Below, piece by piece: positions 1 to 5,788 of a stretch of 6,898 nt of DNA. The notes beneath the pieces are model-generated. The model saw only the letters and a list, made by a program, of their open reading frames with translations, searched no databases and was not told the origin of the DNA. Every line of letters starts with the position of its first letter. The first letter of the stretch is position 1. A program made the translations under genes and the position numbers. This DNA comes from an uncultured Anaerococcus sp. (GTDB taxonomy: Bacteria; Bacillota; Clostridia; Tissierellales; Peptoniphilaceae): NCBI RefSeq assembly GCF_947253225.1, contig NZ_CAMXYR010000067.1, forward strand, positions 1-6,898. Reading direction: 5' to 3'.

Positions 1-140
1 CTGCCATTTCCTGTGATTTTTAACTTTTCACCTATATCTTTGTTTTTCTCAATAAGGTAGACTTCATTTTTTTCATTTTTTATATTTAATGCTGCAAAAA
101 CACCAGCTGGTCCACCACCAATTATACCAATTTTTCTCAT
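1..140 (-). CDS. BaiN/HI0933-family NAD(P)/FAD-dependent oxidoreductase, N-terminal fragment
   Basis: The ATG at 140-138 opens a frame that stays open to the left edge, giving 46 complete codons of a longer gene. The product starts MRKIGIIGGGPAGVFAAL. This is a Rossmann-type FAD-binding element: beta strand, then GGGPAG at residues 8-13, then helix, with an acidic strand end at YLIEKN near residues 28-33. It continues to GEKLKITGNG at about residues 37-46, matching the G-K-K-x-x-I-T-G-x-G-R-C-N signature of the BaiN/HI0933-like flavoproteins (about 400 residues in full). Members are FAD-binding cytosolic proteins and most have no proven substrate, so bile-acid chemistry should not be assumed. 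The gene lies 35 nt after rluB, the largest gap in the window. No Shine-Dalgarno sequence precedes the ATG. Family call is good; specific function unknown. Confidence 0.82.
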   Translation of the reverse strand, partial: MRKIGIIGGGPAGVFAALNIKNEKNEVYLIEKNKDIGEKLKITGNG

Positions 141-147
141 AATATTA

Positions 148-156
148 ATTCTACCA
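148..156 (-). promoter_or_regulatory. Possible extended -10 promoter element for the flavoprotein gene
   Basis: On the minus strand this reads TGGTAGAAT, matching the extended -10 pattern TGnTAnAAT. It ends 7 nt before the flavoprotein ATG, so a transcript starting at the usual distance would begin at or next to the start codon and be almost leaderless. That fits the absence of a ribosome binding site there. No -35 hexamer is visible at 17 nt spacing, and AT-rich DNA produces such matches by chance, so this is a weak call. Confidence 0.22.
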
Positions 157-157
157 C

Positions 158-185
158 AAAAAAAGAGATAGACCCCTATCCCCTT
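158..185 (-). terminator. Terminator-like hairpin at the end of rluB
   Basis: On the minus strand the arm AAGGGGATAG (185-176) can pair with CTATCTCTTT (171-162) around a GGGT loop (175-172). The stem is 10 bp including two G-U pairs, and four more T residues follow (161-158) from the T7 run. This has the form of an intrinsic terminator. The rluB stop codon TAG (178-176) lies inside the 5' arm, so terminating ribosomes would cover the stem. The wobble pairs and short residual T run suggest moderate strength, so some read-through into the flavoprotein gene is plausible. Confidence 0.5.
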
Positions 186-877
186 ACTTTTCTAACAAAT
201 TCTAGTTCTTTATTATCAAAATCTCTAATCTCAAATTCTATCATATCGTCTAATTTTATAGGTCCTATACCTAGTCTCTTTAAATTTAAAACTTTTATAG
301 AAAAAAAGGCAAACATTCTTCTAATCTGTCGATTATATCCCTGGTGGATGATAACCATATATTCGTTTGTTTTAGAATTAAGCAAACTTATTTTTGAATT
401 TGAAGTTACCTCTCCTCTACCTAAATCTAAGCCTTGTTCAAATCTTTTTTCTTGACTTATAGTCAATTTTTTATTAGTCTTGACCAAGTATGTTTTTTCA
501 AGCTTTTTGCTTGGATGGATTATTTCGTTTGTAAATTCTCCATCATTCGTAATTATCAAAAGACCTTCGCTATCTTTGTCTAACCTTCCAGCCGCAAAAA
601 ACCTTTCATCCATCTTAACCAAAGAATTGAGGTCTTTTTTATTGTATGGATCATAATTGCTGGTAATAAATCCAATAGGTTTATAAAGTTTTTTATAGAA
701 TTTCTTGCTTATCTCCAAGGTCTTTCCATTTATAACCACTTGGTCAAAATCGCTAACATCAAAGCCTAGTTCTGTTATCATCTTACCATTAACAAAAACT
801 TCACCTGAAAGTATAAGCTCATCAGCTTTTCTCCTAGATGTATACCCTGACCTTGCTATAAACTTATTAATCCTCAT
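176..877 (-). CDS. rluB: RluB/RsuA-family ribosomal RNA pseudouridine synthase
   Basis: The 233-residue product begins MRINKFIARSGYTSRRKAD, a typical S4 RNA-binding domain (about residues 1-48). The pseudouridine synthase domain follows. GRLDKDSEGLLIITNDG (97-113) carries the catalytic Asp at position 100, and HQGYNRQIRRMF (178-189) is the conserved C-terminal motif. Enzymes of this family isomerise a uridine in rRNA; in Firmicutes the copy next to scpB is usually the RluB type acting on 23S rRNA, so the exact target is inferred from context. The frame extends to an ATG at 895, but that codon lacks a ribosome binding site and would add MKKGIM before the domain. GGGG at 884-887 sits 6 nt before the ATG at 877, which I chose. 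The gene overlaps the end of scpB by 11 nt, and its stop lies inside a terminator-like hairpin. Confidence 0.93.
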   Translation of the reverse strand: MRINKFIARSGYTSRRKADELILSGEVFVNGKMITELGFDVSDFDQVVINGKTLEISKKFYKKLYKPIGFITSNYDPYNKKDLNSLVKMDERFFAAGRLDKDSEGLLIITNDGEFTNEIIHPSKKLEKTYLVKTNKKLTISQEKRFEQGLDLGRGEVTSNSKISLLNSKTNEYMVIIHQGYNRQIRRMFAFFSIKVLNLKRLGIGPIKLDDMIEFEIRDFDNKELEFVRKVRG

Positions 878-1400
878 CATTATCCCCTTCTTCATAGTTT
901 ATTTCAGGTAGTTCTTCTAAGGATGAAATATTAAAATATTGGAGAAAATAATTACTAGTTACATAAATTATAGGTTTACCTATCTTATCAAGTCTACCAT
1001 TTTCCTCAATAAGCCCCTTATCAATTAAGGAATCAATTGTTGATTGAGAATTAACTCCTCTAATCTTATCTATTTCAGCTCTAGTTATAGGCTGTTTGTA
1101 GGCGATTATTGATAGCGTTTCTAATGTCGATGTATTTAGCTTTTTTTCGGTTTTCTTAATAACTTTTTCAAAATATTTATCATGGATTCTTCTAGTTGTG
1201 AATTGATAGGAACCAGCAAATTCCCTAATAACCAAACCACTTTCATGCTTGTTTTTTTCTGTTATCAACTCTTCTAAGGCAAGCTTTATATCTTTTTTAT
1301 CAAAGTCATAAATTATTTGAGATAGGTCATTTAAGTCAATAGGTTCAGCCCAGATATATAAAATTTCTTCTAATAATCCTTTTAAATAATCTTTTTCCAT
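867..1400 (-). CDS. scpB: Segregation and condensation protein B
   Basis: ScpB is the kite subunit of the bacterial Smc-ScpAB condensin. As a dimer it binds the central part of ScpA and helps organise and segregate the chromosome. The 177-residue product has the expected two winged-helix domains (about residues 1-80 and 90-165). The second contains the family signature LETLSIIAYKQPITRAEI (93-110) followed by IRGVNSQ (113-119), GRLDKIGKPIIYVTS (135-149) and SLEELPE (160-166). A short acidic tail (EEGDNDED) ends the protein. The length is slightly below the usual 180-200. The ATG follows scpA by one nucleotide and is preceded by GAGG at 5 nt spacing, so the two subunits are probably made in coupled fashion. 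The 3' end overlaps rluB by 11 nt. Confidence 0.96.
   Translation of the reverse strand: MEKDYLKGLLEEILYIWAEPIDLNDLSQIIYDFDKKDIKLALEELITEKNKHESGLVIREFAGSYQFTTRRIHDKYFEKVIKKTEKKLNTSTLETLSIIAYKQPITRAEIDKIRGVNSQSTIDSLIDKGLIEENGRLDKIGKPIIYVTSNYFLQYFNISSLEELPEINYEEGDNDED
884..889 (-). promoter_or_regulatory. Ribosome binding site that decides the rluB start
   Basis: The minus strand reads AAGGGG here, 6 nt before the ATG at 877-875 and only 3 nt before the adjacent ATG at 880-878. The in-frame ATG at 895-893 lies upstream of this site and has no purine-rich sequence of its own. The site therefore favours the start at 877, and it lies within the last codons of scpB. Confidence 0.65.
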
Positions 1401-1401
1401 G

Positions 1402-2100
1402 CTACCTCTTCACAACCCAAAAAGAATTTACTCCCCTAGCTTCTAAGGTGATTTCCCTAGATTTAACCAATTCTAGGAGGGCTAGAAATGTTGCTATACA
1501 TTCATTCTTATTTTTAATCCTCTTAGTTAAATCTTTAAGATCTAAACTTTTAGTAAAATTAAGAGTTTTTTTTATCTTTTCTACATAGTCATTGACATTT
1601 TCCTGCTTCAAACTTCTTATTATTGGCTTATCTATTCTCTTTTCAAGATTTTTTAGAAGTTTTTCAAACTCTTTAGTCAATAGGCTAATATCTTTTTTTA
1701 TGATTACTTCTTCTGACCTCTCAAATTGAGTCATATCTTCTTGGTACTTAGTATATATTTTCCTAGCTTCTTCTTCCAAAAATTTGAAATCATCTTCAAC
1801 GGATTTTATTTTTTTATAAGCGATAAGGTAGGATATGAACTCTTCTTCTAAATCTTCACTATCCTCCTTAGGCATCAATCTGTTCGCCTTAATGTTTAAC
1901 AGGATAGATGCAATATAGATAAACTCTGACAAATTATTGATATCATCTCCCATTTTGTTAATTTCATCAAGATATGAATTAGTTATATCTTCGAGATTTA
2001 TATCATAAATATCAATTTTCTTCTTTTCAATCAATTGTAAGAGTAAATCAAAAGGGCCTGTGAAGGCCTCTAGTTCAATATTAAGTTTAGTTTCGCTCAT
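1402..2100 (-). CDS. scpA: Segregation and condensation protein A (kleisin)
   Basis: ScpA is the kleisin that bridges the two Smc heads and carries the ScpB dimer. The 232-residue product shows the N-terminal signature FTGPFDLLLQLIEKKKIDIY (13-32), then LLNIKANRLMP (67-77). A charged helical middle (about 80-165) corresponds to the ScpB-binding region, and the C-terminal winged helix includes FLALLELVKSREI (205-217), which in the family contacts the Smc head. The length is a little short but normal. The start overlaps the end of the Nudix gene by 14 nt. The sequence before the ATG is A-rich with no clear Shine-Dalgarno motif, so initiation may rely on ribosomes finishing the upstream gene. 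An smc gene is not in this window. Confidence 0.95.
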   Translation of the reverse strand: MSETKLNIELEAFTGPFDLLLQLIEKKKIDIYDINLEDITNSYLDEINKMGDDINNLSEFIYIASILLNIKANRLMPKEDSEDLEEEFISYLIAYKKIKSVEDDFKFLEEEARKIYTKYQEDMTQFERSEEVIIKKDISLLTKEFEKLLKNLEKRIDKPIIRSLKQENVNDYVEKIKKTLNFTKSLDLKDLTKRIKNKNECIATFLALLELVKSREITLEARGVNSFWVVKR

Positions 2101-2638
2101 TTTTTATTTTCATAGCATATAAAACTGCTATTATACTCTTGGCATCAGTAAGCTCTCCATTTTCTATCATATTATAGAGCTCATCAACCTTATAGGAACA
2201 AGCTACTAGATTCTCATCTTCATCTTGATCAAGCTCGGACTTAATAAGATTTTCAGCCAAAAAAAATGATAACTTGTCATTAGTAAATCCTGGAGATGCA
2301 TGCATATCAAAAAGATAAGATATTTTTTCTGGCCTAAATCCTATTTCCTCTTGCAATTCTCTTTTAGCTGTTTCAATAGGAAGCTCATTTGATTCGACAA
2401 GACCTGCTGGAATTTCCAAAGTTACCTTATCTATGGCCTTTCTGTATTGTTTAACCATCCATAAACATTCATTTTCATCAAAGGCGATTATACCTACACC
2501 CTTTTGATGGTCTACAATCTCTCTTTTTGAATATTTTTTATTCTCTAGCTCAACAGTTTCTACTCTAAGTTTTAAAATCTTGCCATCATATATAGTATCC
2601 GACTTTATAGTATTTTCGTAAAACTTATCTTCAGTCAT
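2087..2638 (-). CDS. nudF: Nudix hydrolase, probable ADP-ribose pyrophosphatase (NudF type)
   Basis: The 183-residue product carries a complete Nudix box at residues 79-101, fitting G-x5-E-x7-R-E-U-x-E-E-x-G-U: G79, E85, R93, E94, E97, E98, G100. These residues bind Mg2+ and catalyse the hydrolysis. The N-terminal part (YDGKILKLRVETVEL near 17-31, then REIVDHQKGVGIIAF) and SPGFTNDKLSFFLAENL at 115-131 are typical of ADP-ribose pyrophosphatases, which split ADP-ribose into AMP and ribose 5-phosphate. The proline about 15 residues after the box is a marker of that subgroup. The protein should be cytosolic and dimeric. The gene overlaps recN by 8 nt and scpA by 14 nt; GGAGG lies 9 nt before its ATG, within the recN end. 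Substrate assignment is by family and not proven. Confidence 0.88.
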   Translation of the reverse strand: MTEDKFYENTIKSDTIYDGKILKLRVETVELENKKYSKREIVDHQKGVGIIAFDENECLWMVKQYRKAIDKVTLEIPAGLVESNELPIETAKRELQEEIGFRPEKISYLFDMHASPGFTNDKLSFFLAENLIKSELDQDEDENLVACSYKVDELYNMIENGELTDAKSIIAVLYAMKIKNERN

Positions 2639-4319
2639 TTCTCAAATCCTCCGCCATTTCCAGCATTTCTCTTGCTGATTTTTCCGTAGTTGATGTTATA
2701 TCAACACCGCCAATCATCCTTGCAATTTCATAAACACGATTATTTGCAGCTAATTTTTCTGTAGAACTTATGGTTAAATCTTCAACATCTTCTTTTTTTA
2801 TCAAAATATGGTTATTAGCAAGAGAAGCTATCTGTGGTAAGTGGCTAATAGCTATTATCTGTCTTTTTTTGGATAAATCCAAGATTTTCTCCCCTACAAC
2901 TTGGGCTGTTCTTCCACTAATTCCCGTATCTATTTCATCAAAAATCAAAGTATCAACTATGTCCGCATCTGAAAATACTTCTTTGAAAGCCAACATTATC
3001 CTAGAAATTTCTCCACCCGATGCTGTTTTAGATAAAGATTTTAAGTTTTCACCCTTATTAGTACATATTAAAAAGTCAACATTGTCCAAGCCAGTTGGGC
3101 TTATGTCTTTTTTTACATCAAAATCAATTTTAAATTTACCATTTTTGATATTCAACTGCTTTATCGCCTTATTGATTTCCTTTTCTAGTATAGAGCTCTT
3201 TTCTTTACGAATCTTAGTCAAGTCTTCTGATAAGGCTAACATTTTATTATCAAGTTCTCTTACATCTTTATCTATATTATTCCTAATATTTTCTATTTCA
3301 GAAAGTTCACTGATCCTCTTTTGAATTTCCTCATAATATTTTCTAATATCGTCCAAGGATGACCCATACTTTCTCTTTAGAGTAAAAATTGTCTGATTGA
3401 TCATATCCAATTCATACAATCTTTCAGGGTCTTGCTCGAGAGAACTCTCATAATAATCCAAATCATGGTATATATCATTAATTTGTTCAGATAAGTCGAC
3501 CAAGCTGGTATATATTTTTTCAATTTTTGTATCAACTGAGATGTAAGGAGATAAATCTGAAATAATTTCATTTAGTAGTTTTGTTACAGAAACTCGGTCG
3601 AAATCACTTGCATCTAAAATCTCTTTCGCCTTATTTGATGCTGTTATTATTTCAGATATATTATTTAGTTTTTGGTATTCCTTATCCAATTCTTCTTCAT
3701 CTATATTAAAGATGTCAATATCTTCTATCTCGTTTATTTGATAATTTATTAAATCTCTCTCCCTTGTTATCTCCTCATCGGAAAGATCTAATTTTTCAAA
3801 TTTCTTTATCAATTCTTCTTTTCTTCTATAAAGGTCTCTAATTTCCTCGTTTATTTCTATAGTTTTTTCATCCTTACTATAGGCATCAATCAAATCAAGA
3901 TAGTTAGACTTATTCATAAAAAAGTTATTATCACCTTGCTTATAAATATCTATCAACAAGGATGAAATATCTTTTAAGCTTGTTAGATTAGAAATTCTAC
4001 CATTAATTCTTAAGCTAGATGATTTTACGCCAATATTTCTTGTTATAATTAGCTTATTATCATCAAAAGATATACCTATATCCTCAAGCATAGATTTAAT
4101 TTCATCTGTAACTTCAAAGACAGCTTCAATTATTGTTTTATCAGAAAACTTGCCTATTGTATCCTTATCAGCTCTTGAACCTAGGGCTAGGTTTATAGCC
4201 TTTAATATTAGGGTTTTTCCAGACCCAGTTTCTCCTGTCAAAACATTGAAGCCATCTTCGAAGAATATATGATTTCTTTTTATAATAACGAAGTTATCAA
4301 TAAATAACTCAAGTAACAT
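2631..4319 (-). CDS. recN: DNA repair protein RecN
   Basis: RecN is an SMC-like ATPase acting early in recombinational repair of double-strand breaks. The 562-residue product has a Walker A motif GETGSGKT (29-36) and a long coiled-coil middle (about 150-385). The ABC signature SKTASGGEISR (430-440) is followed by Walker B TLIFDEID (457-464), GISGRTAQ (466-473) and the switch histidine in ISHLPQIAS (491-499). Length is normal for the family. The motif usually reading H-G-Q-H-x-H-Q after the N-terminal ATPase lobe is here IYKQGDNNFF (125-134), so its histidines are lost. The ATG shares one base with the argR stop (TAATG), a classic coupled junction, and the argR-recN pairing is conserved across Firmicutes. 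The gene ends with TGA and overlaps the Nudix gene by 8 nt. Confidence 0.96.
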   Translation of the reverse strand: MLLELFIDNFVIIKRNHIFFEDGFNVLTGETGSGKTLILKAINLALGSRADKDTIGKFSDKTIIEAVFEVTDEIKSMLEDIGISFDDNKLIITRNIGVKSSSLRINGRISNLTSLKDISSLLIDIYKQGDNNFFMNKSNYLDLIDAYSKDEKTIEINEEIRDLYRRKEELIKKFEKLDLSDEEITRERDLINYQINEIEDIDIFNIDEEELDKEYQKLNNISEIITASNKAKEILDASDFDRVSVTKLLNEIISDLSPYISVDTKIEKIYTSLVDLSEQINDIYHDLDYYESSLEQDPERLYELDMINQTIFTLKRKYGSSLDDIRKYYEEIQKRISELSEIENIRNNIDKDVRELDNKMLALSEDLTKIRKEKSSILEKEINKAIKQLNIKNGKFKIDFDVKKDISPTGLDNVDFLICTNKGENLKSLSKTASGGEISRIMLAFKEVFSDADIVDTLIFDEIDTGISGRTAQVVGEKILDLSKKRQIIAISHLPQIASLANNHILIKKEDVEDLTISSTEKLAANNRVYEIARMIGGVDITSTTEKSAREMLEMAEDLRND

Positions 4320-4771
4320 TATTTAATCAAATCCCTTAAATCTTCAACAAGCTCGTCAATAACATCTGATTCTATAGGAGTTATAAAGATAGTATCTATT
4401 CCAGTTACAATCCCACCTACATTATCTAGTTTTTCATTTGTGATATAGGCTCCACATACTGTGGCACAATATGATATGGTTTTAATTACAATAAGTTGTG
4501 ATGATTTTTCGATAGATAAGACTGATTCTTTAAAAATCTTCTCCATCCTCTCTGTTAAAGTATCATACACAGTATCAACAACTGTATATTTGTATTCATA
4601 GTCATCTGTTTGAACTTTGGATATCCTAAGTTCTTTAATATCTCTTGAAATTGTAGCTTGAGTAGCATCAACTCCATGATCTTTAAGCATCTCAGAAAGT
4701 TGACTTTGAGTTTTGACATCATTATTTTGAATGATATCTAATATTAATCTTTGTCTTGTATACTTTTTCAT
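4319..4771 (-). CDS. argR: ArgR/AhrC-family transcriptional regulator
   Basis: ArgR proteins are hexameric regulators that bind ARG boxes when loaded with L-arginine. The 150-residue product is of standard length. Its N-terminal winged helix has TQSQLSEML (21-29) and the recognition motif TQATISRDIKEL (37-48), intact for DNA binding. The C-terminal oligomerisation domain begins near SQLIVIKT (91-98). The arginine-binding motifs diverge: the usual G-D-D-T is GIDT (124-127), replacing one of two ligand-contacting aspartates with Ile125, and the segment usually like GNAQxIG is SYCATVCG (100-107), with two cysteines. The protein may therefore have weak, altered or no arginine response. The ATG follows ispA by 8 nt, with AGGGG about 5 nt upstream next to the ispA stop. 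The placement before recN supports orthology to ahrC. Confidence 0.92.
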   Translation of the reverse strand: MKKYTRQRLILDIIQNNDVKTQSQLSEMLKDHGVDATQATISRDIKELRISKVQTDDYEYKYTVVDTVYDTLTERMEKIFKESVLSIEKSSQLIVIKTISYCATVCGAYITNEKLDNVGGIVTGIDTIFITPIESDVIDELVEDLRDLIK

Positions 4772-4779
4772 AGTAACCC

Positions 4780-5607
4780 CTAATATTGTCGTTTAGATAA
4801 AAAGTCAATTAAAAATAATAGGACTTCATTATTTTCAAAACTTTCAATTTCCTTCTTACAATTCTCATTAATTGAATCTAATAGCTTCTTTGCATCAGTA
4901 TAATTCATAAGTTTTAAGATATTGATTTCATCTCCATAATCTTCTTCAAGTAAATCATCTTGAATTTGAAAACCTAGTCCTAAATAATAAGCATAATTTT
5001 CTAATGATTTGATTTTTTCCTCATCAAAGCCATTTACAATAGCACCTGCTACAACACAAGCCTTAAAGAAGTCCGCTGTTTTTTTATCATAGACTTTAAT
5101 CATAAAATCCACATCATACGAGGATCTTCTCCTCAAATCTAGAATTTGACCTTCAATCATTCCATGCATACCTGTTTTGTCTAAAAGATAAGAGCCAGCT
5201 GCAAGATAAGAAGGATTATCAAGACAAACTTGAAGAAGAATTTTCCCTGCTTCATTAAGAAGGGCATCTCCTGTGAGTATTCCCAAATCTTCGCCAAAAT
5301 GTTTGTGAACACTTTCTCTTCCTCTCCTAAAATTATCGTTATCCATAGCTGGTAAATCGTCATGAACCAAGGAATAAGCCTGAAGCATTTCTATGGCTAG
5401 AGCGAAGAGTAAATCGTTTTTACTAATCTCATTTTCCTTGAGCTTTCTTGTTTCCAAGAACAGGCTAGCACGAATTCTCTTGCCAGATTCTAAGGCATAG
5501 GCCATGGCTCCTTCAATTAAACCCTCTTTATTAAAATAAGAGTTTATTTCAGCATCTATAAGTTTTCTATTTTCATCAATTCTTCGTTTATATAAATCTT
5601 TATTCAT
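4780..5607 (-). CDS. ispA: Short-chain polyprenyl diphosphate synthase (IspA-like, farnesyl/geranylgeranyl type)
   Basis: This enzyme condenses isopentenyl diphosphate with allylic diphosphates to make C15-C20 precursors for undecaprenyl carriers and quinones. The 275-residue product contains SGKRIRA (41-47, substrate-binding basic residues), the first Asp-rich motif DDLPAMD (83-89) followed by RRGRESVH (94-101), GDALL (113-117), KTADFF (176-181), and FQIQDDLLEED (213-223) as the second Asp-rich motif, where the last Asp of DDxxD is Glu221. After it, the usual G-K-x-x-G-x-D...N-K-x-T-Y-P segment is missing: YGDE is followed at once by INILKLMNYTDAKK. This explains a length 15-20 residues below normal. 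No frameshift is apparent. AGGA lies about 5 nt before the ATG. The gene overlaps xseB by 8 nt, and the xseB-ispA pairing is common in Firmicutes. Product chain length cannot be read from sequence alone. Confidence 0.92.
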   Translation of the reverse strand: MNKDLYKRRIDENRKLIDAEINSYFNKEGLIEGAMAYALESGKRIRASLFLETRKLKENEISKNDLLFALAIEMLQAYSLVHDDLPAMDNDNFRRGRESVHKHFGEDLGILTGDALLNEAGKILLQVCLDNPSYLAAGSYLLDKTGMHGMIEGQILDLRRRSSYDVDFMIKVYDKKTADFFKACVVAGAIVNGFDEEKIKSLENYAYYLGLGFQIQDDLLEEDYGDEINILKLMNYTDAKKLLDSINENCKKEIESFENNEVLLFLIDFLSKRQY

Positions 5608-5788
5608 CTTTTCCTATTATCTCAATCTTAGCCTTATAATCGTCAAGACTTTCCTTTAATTTCTTGTAAATCCCGTTAGCTTCTTCATAGATCTTAATGC
5701 TCTTATCTAAGTTATCCTTATTATCGTCTAATTCTTCCAGTAATTCTTCAATTTTCTTGAAATTTTCCTCTAATGACTTATCAATCAA
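5600..5788 (-). CDS. xseB: Exodeoxyribonuclease VII small subunit
   Basis: XseB is the small helical subunit, several copies of which bind the coiled-coil part of XseA to form exonuclease VII, a single-strand DNA nuclease. The 62-residue product is almost entirely charged helix, with LEENFKKIEELLEEL (6-20) and LDKSIKIYEEANGIYKKLK (27-45), matching the two-helix hairpin of the family (usually 60-80 residues). The start is TTG: a stop codon lies directly upstream in frame, so no earlier start exists, and AGGCGG sits 6 nt before it. It overlaps the end of xseA by 8 nt and the start of ispA by 8 nt. Subunit stoichiometry in this organism cannot be inferred. Confidence 0.92.
   Translation of the reverse strand: MIDKSLEENFKKIEELLEELDDNKDNLDKSIKIYEEANGIYKKLKESLDDYKAKIEIIGKDE

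Noticed and set aside
878..895. Upstream in-frame starts for rluB at 895 and 880
   Set aside because: The first has no ribosome binding site and adds residues before the S4 domain; the second is only 3 nt from the GGGG site. The ATG at 877 fits best.
705..911. A 68-codon plus-strand frame resembling a small hydrophobic protein
   Set aside because: It is antisense to the S4 domain of rluB and the scpB end; no ribosome binding site or independent support, and the hydrophobicity follows from the reversed codons.
2770..3324. A 184-codon open frame on the plus strand
   Set aside because: It lies wholly antisense to recN, whose ATPase motifs continue through the region; the translated product is a low-complexity Ser/Leu/Ile/Phe-rich shadow with no recognisable domain.
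4870..4965. Frameshift as the cause of the shortened IspA
   Set aside because: The frame is continuous, both flanks align in the same frame, and no alternative frame shows the missing K-x-T-Y-P residues.
5181..5363. A 60-codon minus-strand frame with hydrophobic C-terminus
   Set aside because: It is an out-of-frame reading of ispA across the first Asp-rich motif, where the ispA frame is clearly the coding one.
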